Positions 14,638 through 20,718 of a stretch of 20,718 bases of DNA are shown here, piece by piece. Location of the stretch: positions 1 through 20,718 of the forward strand of contig JBCBZH010000042.1 of the NCBI GenBank assembly GCA_039815415.1. Direction: 5' to 3'. A program made the position numbers and the translations under genes. The stretch comes from JBCBZH01 sp039815415 (lineage in GTDB: Bacteria > Bacteroidota > Rhodothermia > Rhodothermales > Rubricoccaceae). The notes beneath the pieces were generated by a model that did no database searches, was not told where the DNA came from, and saw only the letters and a list, made by a program, of their open reading frames with translations. Within the stretch, counting starts at the first letter, position 1. Each line of letters starts with the position of its first letter.

Positions 14638-14647
14638 CGCTAGCTCG
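14638..14647 (+). repeat. One-mismatch copy of the 10-mer immediately after fliA
   Basis: CGCTAGCTCG directly follows the fliA TGA in sense orientation. The gap to the convergent gene is only 44 bp, and it also contains the short hairpin ctcg-ttta-cgag (14650-14661), which could serve both convergent genes. Confidence 0.5.
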
Positions 14648-14681
14648 ACACTCGTTTACGAGCAGGTACTCCCGGATTGCG

Positions 14682-15356
14682 TCAGGCGCCGGAGTCTCGG
14701 CTGTACGCGACCGCCTCGTCAGCCAGGTCGCGGGCTCTTCGAAGGCTTCGCCCGGCGAGATGGTCCGAGAGGGCGCACAACCACGGCGAGGCCTGAACCC
14801 ACTCGGGGTGCTCAGAGGCCACCCAGAGCCCGCCTCCCAGAATCGCCAGCCCGAAGGCGAGATTCGAGAGCACCCACGCCGTGCTAACCTGGACCACCAG
14901 ATCGACATCTGCGATCCACGCGACAGCGACGATCAACAGGGGGAGCCAGAGGAGTGGAGCTACGAGGAAGGTGTTCCGCACCACACGGCTGCGGAGCACC
15001 CACAACGCTGAGAGACGACGCTGCACCTCGAGCATCGGCGCCCCGAAGTCCACCAAAGCGACCTGCACGAGCTGGCGAACAGAGACCACGAGGTACGCCA
15101 GCTCGCAGAGGAGCAAAGTCCAAGCGGAGGCAAGAATCGGCCATGGCGATGCAGCCCGCATGACGAGAAAGCCTACCAGAAGTGCTGTGCCGAGAACGGC
15201 GAGGGCGGTTTCCAGCATCAGCGACCAGCGGAGCGGCCCCAGCGCAGAGCGCGAGCGGTGCAGGAGGGCATGCGAGGGAGGCGTCGGGTCGGTGGAGGCC
15301 TCATCGGCGCGGCGGCCGACCTCATCGAGGGCCAGCTTGAGATCGTCGAAGGTCAT
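14682..15356 (-). CDS. Four-helix membrane protein of unknown function coupled to an ECF sigma factor
   Basis: A 224-aa protein of unknown function. The N-terminal ~50 residues are soluble and charged (MTFDDLKLALDEVGRRADEA). Four hydrophobic segments follow: SLMLETALAVLGTALLVGFLVM, WPILASAWTLLLCELAYLVVSV, FLVAPLLWLPLLIVAVAWI and VVQVSTAWVLSNLAFGLAI. A short cytoplasmic tail ends the protein. Its ATG overlaps the stop of the sigma factor gene by 4 bp (ATGA), so the two are probably co-translated. By position it could be a membrane anti-sigma factor or a sensor for that sigma factor, but I see no zinc-binding HxxxCxxC motif. The frame is open far upstream (to 15734), but that part is a shadow of the sigma gene. 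Confidence 0.8.
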   Translation of the reverse strand: MTFDDLKLALDEVGRRADEASTDPTPPSHALLHRSRSALGPLRWSLMLETALAVLGTALLVGFLVMRAASPWPILASAWTLLLCELAYLVVSVRQLVQVALVDFGAPMLEVQRRLSALWVLRSRVVRNTFLVAPLLWLPLLIVAVAWIADVDLVVQVSTAWVLSNLAFGLAILGGGLWVASEHPEWVQASPWLCALSDHLAGRSLRRARDLADEAVAYSRDSGA

Positions 15357-15955
15357 GAGTGTGGATCGGTGGCTGCGAGAGTGGTTTGGAGGTGGGCCCG
15401 AAGGCGGCCAAGACGCGTGCTGACGTTGGTGGCGGAGAGGCCGAGCACGTCGGCGACCTCGGCATGGCGATAGCCCTCGAGGTGAAGAAGCACGAGCGCC
15501 CGGTCGAACGGGTCCAGCTTCGCGACCATGCTGTAGAGCATCTGAACCCGGTCGTCTGCATCGGTCGAGAGCGTGCCGGGATCTACAGGCTCGGCCTCCT
15601 GCGAATCGTAGGATTCCATCCGACCGCCCCGATAGGCGACTTGACGAACATGCGAGATGGCAACGTTCAGCGCAATCCGGTACGCCCACGTCGCAAACGG
15701 ACGCCTGGCATCGTATCGGCTGAAGGAGCGCCACATCTGGGTGTGGATCTCCTGAACGAGATCGCGGCGGTCCTCGGGGTGCGCGCAGTACGTCGCAGCC
15801 ACCTTGTGAACGAGGCCACGATGGGCCGCCAAGAGCGCTTCAAAGCGCGCTTGAGGGAAGCCGTCAGAGGAACGAATGGGGAGACGCACGGGGAGAAAGA
15901 GGTTCACTCCATGATTCGCACGAGTTGGCGAATCGTCACACCGTTCGCTCAACAT
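15353..15955 (-). CDS. ECF-type RNA polymerase sigma factor
   Basis: A sigma-70-family factor with only regions 2 and 4, about 200 aa from the chosen ATG. Region 2 (about 38-105) contains FEALLAAHRGLVHKVAATYCAHPEDRRDLVQEI, MWRSFSRYDARRPFATWAYRIALN and VRQ. Region 4 (about 136-192) has LDPFDRALVLLHLEGYRHAEVADVLGLSATNVSTRLGRLR, the promoter -35 binding helix-turn-helix. The start is uncertain: ATG 15955 is used, but the first ~16 residues look non-coding and contain a motif hairpin, so GTG 15907 (about 184 aa) is a good alternative. It overlaps the downstream membrane protein gene by 4 bp and lies 80 bp after the hydrolase gene. Confidence 0.88.
   Translation of the reverse strand: MLSERCDDSPTRANHGVNLFLPVRLPIRSSDGFPQARFEALLAAHRGLVHKVAATYCAHPEDRRDLVQEIHTQMWRSFSRYDARRPFATWAYRIALNVAISHVRQVAYRGGRMESYDSQEAEPVDPGTLSTDADDRVQMLYSMVAKLDPFDRALVLLHLEGYRHAEVADVLGLSATNVSTRLGRLRAHLQTTLAATDPHS
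15913..15934 (-). repeat. Hairpin with variant 10-mer near the sigma factor start
   Basis: A perfect 7-bp stem gattcgc (15913-15919) / gcgaatc (15928-15934) holds the one-mismatch motif CGCCAACTCG (minus strand, 15921-15930). If the sigma gene starts at GTG 15907, this hairpin lies just 5' of the start codon. A second identical variant is at 16018-16027, right after the hydrolase stop. Confidence 0.5.
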
Positions 15956-16035
15956 CGCTCCCATCTGCCCTGAACCCACTTCCCCAGCCCGCTGGCGTCG
16001 CCCGCTGCACAGCCCAGCGAGTTGGCGGGCCTCTT

Positions 16036-17487
16036 CTATGACTCGGCTCCGAACTGCTCCTCGAACTGCGGGTCCTGACGAAGCGGCGCGATCAACGGAT
16101 CTTCGTGGAGCTGGCGCCGGAGCCACGGTAGCGCCAGCGCGCAATGGGCTGTCTCCATTGCCTCATCGAGTCGGCCGAGTTGGGAAAGTACCTGCGTGTG
16201 CCGGTAGCAGGCCCCCGGCTCATCGGCCTTGATGCTGCGCGCGAGCGTCAGGAGGTCGTTCGCCAGCCCGTAGAGCCCCGCCTCCATCGCCTCGATGGGT
16301 CCATAGAAGGCAAGGTTGACGTACGCCGTCTCGAGCTTGCGCCGAGCCGCGGCAGCGCGCAAGGGGCGCTCGGTCTTGTCGGTCTCACGGAGGAGGTCGT
16401 CGAGGTCCAAACGACGTGCAGCACGAGCTGGCGGCATCGGAGAGTCCTCGCGAGCCATGGCCTGGAGGACCTCTCCCACGAGCGCCTTGTATGCCTGCAC
16501 CTCCTGAGCGAGCCGCTCTTCATCGCGGAGGATGCGGCGGACCGCGCGGCTTCGGGCGAGCCGCCGCGCCTGATTGCGAGCTTCGGAGACGTCCACCAGC
16601 TCGCTGAAGTCCGCTTCGGCCTCCCGGTACAGGCGCAGGGCACGGCGCGCATCGCCCTCCGCCTCAACAGAGACCGCCTGCAGAAGTCGGGCGGCGTACT
16701 GCGCCTGAAGCGTGTCTGGCGAGAGCATGTCTCGGGCGGCGAGCCAATCGAACCATGCGAGCGCCTCGGACGCCAGGGATTCCGGCGGCCAGCTGTGACG
16801 CCCTGGAAACGACCGAAAACGACGCCTCAAGCCTAGGTCCTCAAGGGCGAGATGGCGCAGAACCGTGTTGTCGTAGTTGAAGTCATGCGTGCCCGCAATG
16901 CCGACATACGCTGGCAGCCGACCCATTTCGAACACAGGCGCCATCCCCGGCAGGTACGGGCTCAAGCCATCGCCCACCCCCACGATGCCAGCAAGATGCC
17001 CGTCCAGACTCGGCGCAACGGCCCAGGCGAAATGGGCCGTCCCTGAGAACCCCACGAGGTAGAACCGGTCGGTGTCAACTGTGAAGCGGAGCTGCACGTC
17101 CTGAATCATGGCCGTCAGCGCGCGCTCGTTGATGCCGAAGGCGGCGAGATCGTCGGAGAGGGTTTCGTGCGAGCTGATGAGGATGTAGCCTCGCTTCTCG
17201 GCCTCCGCTTGAAACAACCGAAGCGGCGTCATCGCCTGGCCGCGCGGGTCCATCAGAAACATCACCGGAGGGGGCGCTTCTGGAGTGTAGGACGAGGGCA
17301 GGTAGAGCGCGTAGTGTTGCGTGGGATCAGAGGCTGCCGTCAGACGCTCCATCGGAGCCCCGAGCGACACCACGAGCGTGTCCGTCTGAGCTGAAACGGA
17401 CAGCGCCAGTCCGAGCGCCAGCCCGACGAGGCCTGCCCAACGACATCGAGAAAAAGACCTGGGGGGCAAGCAGGACGCAGTCATCAT
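16036..17487 (-). CDS. Secreted alpha/beta-hydrolase (esterase-like) with C-terminal helical domain
   Basis: A 483-aa protein with a signal peptide (about 1-33, ending VSA), so periplasmic or secreted. The first part (about 36-255) looks like an alpha/beta-hydrolase of the carboxylesterase/phospholipase type. The nucleophile elbow is GFSGT (146-150, Ser148), the probable acid is Asp202 in GTHDFNYD, and His231 in FPGRHSWPP completes a triad. HYALYLPSSYTPEAPPPVMFLMDPRG (58-83) fits the first strands and oxyanion region. The C-terminal part (about 260-483) is helical, rich in Arg, Glu and Ala, and ends with a TPR-like pair (ACYRHTQVLSQLGRLDEAMETA). The substrate is unknown. Start ATG 17487; an ATG also lies one codon later. 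Confidence 0.82.
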   Translation of the reverse strand: MMTASCLPPRSFSRCRWAGLVGLALGLALSVSAQTDTLVVSLGAPMERLTAASDPTQHYALYLPSSYTPEAPPPVMFLMDPRGQAMTPLRLFQAEAEKRGYILISSHETLSDDLAAFGINERALTAMIQDVQLRFTVDTDRFYLVGFSGTAHFAWAVAPSLDGHLAGIVGVGDGLSPYLPGMAPVFEMGRLPAYVGIAGTHDFNYDNTVLRHLALEDLGLRRRFRSFPGRHSWPPESLASEALAWFDWLAARDMLSPDTLQAQYAARLLQAVSVEAEGDARRALRLYREAEADFSELVDVSEARNQARRLARSRAVRRILRDEERLAQEVQAYKALVGEVLQAMAREDSPMPPARAARRLDLDDLLRETDKTERPLRAAAARRKLETAYVNLAFYGPIEAMEAGLYGLANDLLTLARSIKADEPGACYRHTQVLSQLGRLDEAMETAHCALALPWLRRQLHEDPLIAPLRQDPQFEEQFGAES

Positions 17488-17511
17488 GCCCGAAGGATAG
17501 AACGTCTAGGC

Positions 17512-17524
17512 ATATAGACTATAT
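17512..17524. promoter_or_regulatory. AT-rich palindrome upstream of the hydrolase gene, possible promoter/operator
   Basis: ATATAGACTATAT is a 13-bp palindrome with one central base, in otherwise GC-rich DNA. It sits 25 bp before the hydrolase start, in the 52-bp gap after the ABC ATPase stop. On the - strand TATAGT or TATATG could act as a -10 element. This is positional inference only. Confidence 0.4.
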
Positions 17525-17539
17525 CCCTTTCGATGTGCC

Positions 17540-18283
17540 CTACTCCGCCTCATGTTCCATCTCGAGCTGGCGACCTCCAGCCGCGAAGAAGGCCCGCAGC
17601 TCGGCGAGCGTGTCCGGCGTCGAGGGCGTGTCCTGAACCACGCGCCCATCGGCCAACACCAGCACGCGCGTGCAAACGTCGACCACGTAATCCAGGTCGT
17701 GGCTGGAGACGAGAACGGTGGCGCCTCGTTCGGCGCTCTCGCGCCCAATCAGCGCTTCGAGTTGGATGCGTGCGCCGGGATCCAAGTTGGCGAACGGCTC
17801 ATCTAGGATTACGAGCCCCGGCTGCGGCAAGAACGCGCTGACGATGCCCACCTTGTTGGCATTGCCCGTCGAGAGGTCCCTCAAGAGAGATGCGCCCTGA
17901 ACTGCTAGGCCGAGGAATGAGGTGTAGCGCTCCACGCGGCGATCCACCTCGTCTGCATCGAGGCCGTAGGCACCGCCCACGAAGCGGAAGTACTCCGCAG
18001 GCGTGAGGTAGTCCACAAGAAACGCCGCATCCAGAAACGCGCCCACGCGTGGCTTCCAGTCCACCGTGCCCTCTACGCGGAGGCCGTCGAGCGTGACCGC
18101 GCCCTCGGTGGACCGGATGAGGTCGAGGATCAGACGCAGCAGAGTTGTCTTGCCTGCCCCGTTGTTGCCCACCAGGCCGACGCACTCGCCGGGCTGCACC
18201 TCGAGCTGAGGAAGCGTGAGGGCCGTCACATCCCCGTACCGCTTGACGAGGTTTGAGGCGAGAATGGAGACGCCAGGAGCCAT
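17540..18283 (-). CDS. ABC transporter ATP-binding protein
   Basis: An ABC ATPase of 247 aa. Walker A is GNNGAGKT (39-46) and Walker B is LVILDEPFANLDP. The H-loop is SSHD. The signature motif is LSTGNANK instead of the usual LSGGQ, so it is a divergent member, as often seen in ABC-2-type export ATPases. FLVDYLTPAEYFRFVGGAYGLD is typical of the CcmA/NatA-like group. It is 12 bp downstream of the permease gene on the same strand, which makes a two-gene transporter. The substrate is unknown. An exact 10-mer copy (17563-17572) lies in the last codons. Confidence 0.92.
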   Translation of the reverse strand: MAPGVSILASNLVKRYGDVTALTLPQLEVQPGECVGLVGNNGAGKTTLLRLILDLIRSTEGAVTLDGLRVEGTVDWKPRVGAFLDAAFLVDYLTPAEYFRFVGGAYGLDADEVDRRVERYTSFLGLAVQGASLLRDLSTGNANKVGIVSAFLPQPGLVILDEPFANLDPGARIQLEALIGRESAERGATVLVSSHDLDYVVDVCTRVLVLADGRVVQDTPSTPDTLAELRAFFAAGGRQLEMEHEAE

Positions 18284-18295
18284 CGGCGGGTGAGG

Positions 18296-19828
18296 TTAGA
18301 GAGAGGTGCGAAATCGGGCTGCGACAGCATGCCGCTGGCGGCGCAACCGCCTGAGCAAGGCCTGTTCCCACAGTGGGAGGGCGGCCACGCCTACCGCCCC
18401 AATTCCAGCCAGGGCCATCAGCCCGAGGCGCGGCCCCAGGGCCAGAAACAGCAAGGCCGCCGCGATGCTTGTCCCGCCGATCACGATCTGCGCGGGGAAG
18501 GACTGCACCTTGGTGTTCAGCATCACGCGGTCCCGCACGTCGATGGGCTTGGGGCCAAGGGACGACCCGAAGATGGCGATCGGCACGAGCACGCCCGACC
18601 CGAACAGCACCGCCGTGCCGACCGACAGCACATGGCTGGACCAGTCCGCTGAATCCAAAGCCATCGCCAGCCCGAGTTGGATGGCGCCCAGCCCCCACAC
18701 CGAGCTGATGAGCAGAACCAGCTTGGCCCGCAGGAACGTCGGCAGCGAACTGGGGAGCGTCAGGAAGCGGTCGTAGTGACTGCTCGTAAACGGCAGCGTG
18801 AACTGGCCCGCCGAGATGGCAACCGTCGCGACGGCGAACACCATCAGCAAGGTGGACGGCTCGCCTGCAGGACTCACCAGCCCGAGAACCGACAGCGAAA
18901 CCCCAAGCAGCGCCGCATTCAGGACGATCCCGCGCGGATAACGCGTCCGGGCGAGCTGGCGAAGGTCCATCTCTACGAACGCACGGATGCCAGACTGACG
19001 GAACCCATTGGCGCCAGCGGTGCGGCGCCGCGCCCACGGCATGGCCGGTCGGGCAGCCCGGTCGAGGTAGAGCGCCTCGACAACCCCACGGTAGGCGTGA
19101 ACGCTCAGCCCAGTGGCCAGCAGCCACCCAAGCCCGACCCACACCCAGCCACCAGGCGCCCGAAACTGAGCGATCAGCCCTCCCGTCGCGAGGTCCAGCC
19201 CCGCCACAGCGGCCAAGAGCCCGCCCAGCAGGGCCACCGTCTGGATCGGACGCTCGCCCAAGCGCGTCTTCCACACCACCAGCCCAACGTGTGAGAGCGC
19301 CACCAGAGCCCCCACCCCGACCACCACCATCCAGGCCGCCGAAGCTCCCGAGGCTGCCCGGATGGTCCGTGCTGCGAAAGGGATCACGAACACCATCGGA
19401 ACGATGTTCAGCACCGAGGCAAGCGACCGCACCAGCACCGCCCGCGCCACGCGTTGGCGTTGAACCGGAAGCAGCAGAAACGCCTCCGCGCCGCGTGTTG
19501 GGATGTCTTGAAACAGCACCCGCCCGATGGTCAACATTCCGATGGCAGGCAACAGCCCCCGCTCCACCAGCTCGAGCGCCGATACCTCGGGAGCCCACAC
19601 CGACAGCGTGTCTGGGATCAGAAACCCGAGCAGCGCTGCTACCACAATGGCGTACGTCAGCCCGAGCGCCTTCAGGATCGCCAGCACGAGGCGCCCGCCA
19701 AAGTGCGGTGCACGGCGGAACGCCAGGATCTGGAGGCGAAGAAGCGTTCCGAGCACGTCGAGGGAGGGGCTCTGCTGAGTCTGTGAGATGGGAGCCTCGT
19801 CAGTGCATGAACCATGCCGAGCGTGCAT
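18296..19828 (-). CDS. ABC transporter permease, DUF5687-like
   Basis: A polytopic membrane protein of about 510 aa with roughly ten or more hydrophobic segments over its whole length. The order (permease, then ATPase 12 bp later) and the sequence style (LPVQRQRVARAVLVRSL, FTLPFTSSHYDRFLTLP, FLRAKLVLLISS) suggest the DUF5687 type of ABC-2-like permease found in Bacteroidota; this assignment is from memory of the family, not a search. The start is uncertain: ATG 19828 is used, GTG 19852 and GTG 19756 are alternatives. The last would begin with LGTLLRLQILAFRRAP, close to where such permeases usually start. The gene is divergent from csgE. Confidence 0.8.
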   Translation of the reverse strand: MHARHGSCTDEAPISQTQQSPSLDVLGTLLRLQILAFRRAPHFGGRLVLAILKALGLTYAIVVAALLGFLIPDTLSVWAPEVSALELVERGLLPAIGMLTIGRVLFQDIPTRGAEAFLLLPVQRQRVARAVLVRSLASVLNIVPMVFVIPFAARTIRAASGASAAWMVVVGVGALVALSHVGLVVWKTRLGERPIQTVALLGGLLAAVAGLDLATGGLIAQFRAPGGWVWVGLGWLLATGLSVHAYRGVVEALYLDRAARPAMPWARRRTAGANGFRQSGIRAFVEMDLRQLARTRYPRGIVLNAALLGVSLSVLGLVSPAGEPSTLLMVFAVATVAISAGQFTLPFTSSHYDRFLTLPSSLPTFLRAKLVLLISSVWGLGAIQLGLAMALDSADWSSHVLSVGTAVLFGSGVLVPIAIFGSSLGPKPIDVRDRVMLNTKVQSFPAQIVIGGTSIAAALLFLALGPRLGLMALAGIGAVGVAALPLWEQALLRRLRRQRHAVAARFRTSL

Positions 19829-19920
19829 GGGATGCAGGGCCTGTCTGTCCACTCACGGGGAGTTGACTGCCAGGCACCACCTCGAAAGCGTAGGTTCCTG
19901 TTTGAACCGTCTCGCGCACC
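19829..19920. promoter_or_regulatory. Divergent intergenic region between permease gene and csgE
   Basis: A 92-bp region that should contain promoters for both directions. TTGACT (19863-19868) resembles a -35 element for csgE, but the best AT-containing -10 candidate (TAGGTT, 19891-19896) is 22 bp away, too far for a standard sigma-70 promoter. A 5-bp hairpin, ggttc-ctgttt-gaacc, lies at about 19893-19908. No operator is clearly defined. Confidence 0.3.
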
Positions 19921-20439
19921 GTGTGTCGCCTCGTTCCGCTGCTCCTGATCCTCATGGTGTCTGCCCCTACGGAAGGGCAGGCACGCCTCCCAGGTGAGAC
20001 GCCGCCGGACAGCACTCGGGCCTCTCCAGTCCGACCGGACACCACGCGGCCCCCGTTTCCCTACGGACGCTCACTGACCTACTGGGACATCTTACGTGAA
20101 ACGCGACTTCTGCGGCGGCGCCCCGAACCGCCCCCGGACACCACCCGGAGCGTCGATCCCACACTTGGGATCGGCGGGCTGGTGGTCGATGAAACGCTGA
20201 CGCCAACCGGTCGCCTTTTCTATGAGACGTTCTTCCAATCCTGGACTCCGCCCCGTGGGGCCGAACGGAGCACGGTCACCATCGGAGAGCAGCCCTTGCC
20301 CGGCAACGGAACTGCCATCGTGATCCGAGCGGAGGGCGAGATTCTTGCTCAGGCGCGTCTGCCTCGCCGCCAGGAAGAGGTCGAGACCCTGGCCCGTCAG
20401 GCCATTAACTTTGTTCGACAGCGGCTTTCCGGTGGATAG
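19921..20439 (+). CDS. csgE: Curli assembly/transport factor CsgE
   Basis: CsgE-like protein of 172 aa. In known curli systems CsgE is a periplasmic ring that caps the CsgG outer-membrane channel and feeds it fibre subunits. A signal peptide (about 1-20) is followed by a Pro/Arg/Thr-rich stretch (about 21-80) not present in E. coli CsgE. The CsgE domain then covers about 83-170: GIGGLVVDETLTPTGRLFYETFFQSW, TVTIGEQPLPGNGTAIVI and EILAQARLPRRQEEVETLARQAI. The start is GTG at 19921; an internal ATG at 19954 would remove half of the signal peptide. csgF follows 76 bp later, which supports the assignment. Confidence 0.87.
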   Translation: MCRLVPLLLILMVSAPTEGQARLPGETPPDSTRASPVRPDTTRPPFPYGRSLTYWDILRETRLLRRRPEPPPDTTRSVDPTLGIGGLVVDETLTPTGRLFYETFFQSWTPPRGAERSTVTIGEQPLPGNGTAIVIRAEGEILAQARLPRRQEEVETLARQAINFVRQRLSGG

Positions 20440-20515
20440 TGCCTCCCCCATCGGTCTTGCGGTTGAAGTCTCGGCCGGACGCCCGTATCGTTCACCCGAT
20501 TGCCTCTCCCTTGTT

Positions 20516-20718
20516 ATGCGGTCTCTTTGTCTCTTTGCCGCGGCGTGTGTTGCGCTGGCCTTCAGCTCCAGCGCCAGCGCGCAGCAGTTTATCTACACGC
20601 CGAAGAATCCGGCGTTTGGTGGCTCTCCGCTGAACTACTCGTGGATGCTCAGCTCGGCACAGGCACAGAACGATCTCGGAGAGGACGGATCGAGCGCGTT
20701 TACCCGAGACCCTCTCGC
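20516..20718 (+). CDS. csgF: Curli assembly factor CsgF, N-terminal part (3' end outside window)
   Basis: The first 67 codons of a CsgF homologue; the frame is still open at the window end. A signal peptide (about 1-22, ending ASA) precedes QQFIYTPKNPAFGGSPLNYSWMLSSAQAQND. This matches the mature N-terminus of CsgF (FRNPNFGGNPNNG then LNSAQAQN in E. coli), the part that inserts into the CsgG channel and helps anchor the nucleator to the cell surface. The start ATG at 20516 follows ctctcccttgtt with no Shine-Dalgarno sequence. csgG and fibre subunit genes are expected downstream but are not in view. Confidence 0.92.
   Translation, partial: MRSLCLFAAACVALAFSSSASAQQFIYTPKNPAFGGSPLNYSWMLSSAQAQNDLGEDGSSAFTRDPL

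Noticed and set aside
14682..15734. Longer 350-aa form of the four-helix membrane protein
   Set aside because: The first 126 residues overlap the sigma factor gene in another frame and look random; the ATG in the ATGA overlap fits better.
17799..19598. A 599-codon open frame on the - strand overlapping the permease and ATPase genes
   Set aside because: It is another frame of the permease/ATPase pair with low-complexity Gly/Arg/Ala content and no membrane helices or motifs.
1..20718. The 10-mer as a Chi site or KOPS-type orientation signal
   Set aside because: Copies are split 11 to 9 between strands, without the strong strand skew expected for such sequences; a genome-wide test could revise this.
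1..20718. CRISPR array, tRNA or rRNA gene, insertion sequence, prophage
   Set aside because: No regularly spaced direct repeats, no cloverleaf-like sequence and no transposase, integrase or phage gene were seen.

Overview
The window is about 20.7 kb of GC-rich bacterial DNA (around two-thirds G+C by eye). It most likely comes from a flagellated, marine-type member of the Rhodothermota/Bacteroidota lineage, perhaps Rubricoccaceae-like. Three things support this. One secreted protein ends in a type IX secretion (T9SS) C-terminal sorting domain. The starts lack Shine-Dalgarno sequences and have pyrimidine-rich leaders instead. One permease resembles the DUF5687 type typical of Bacteroidota. The lineage call is inference; no rRNA or other marker is present.

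Layout. Positions 1-14637 are a flagellar locus, all on the + strand. It begins with the 3' end of flgE (hook) and a strong intrinsic terminator. A 355-bp gap follows, then motA-motB-fliL (stator), fliM-fliN (C-ring switch), fliO-fliP-fliQ-fliR-flhB-flhA (export gate), flhF-flhG (placement and number control) and a sigma-28-type factor (fliA). A lower-GC gene for a secreted T9SS-type protein interrupts the export genes between fliR and flhB. Positions 14682-17487 (- strand) hold an ECF-like sigma factor overlapping a four-helix membrane protein by 4 bp, preceded by a secreted alpha/beta-hydrolase. Positions 17540-19828 (- strand) encode an ABC ATPase and its permease. Positions 19921-20718 (+ strand) begin a curli biogenesis cluster: csgE and the 5' end of csgF, which runs off the window.

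The most unusual signal is not a gene. The 10-mer CGCCAGCTCG (reverse complement CGAGCTGGCG) occurs 20 times, about once per kb, on both strands. Exact or one-mismatch copies lie shortly after the stop codons of flgE, fliL, fliN, fliR, the T9SS-type gene, flhB, fliA and the hydrolase gene, always in the sense orientation of the gene just ended. Some are loops of perfect hairpins. This resembles an iterated HIP1-like motif, a DNA-uptake-type signal or a 3'-end element.

Other oddities: the FlhF linker contains in-frame palindromic repeats; FlhF has degenerate GTPase motifs while FlhG lacks the N-terminal DQAxxLR-type helix; FliM lacks the EIDALL CheY-binding peptide; degenerate GTGANNN heptamer repeats flank fliQ; and two near-identical motif hairpins bracket the T9SS-type gene inside the flagellar operon.
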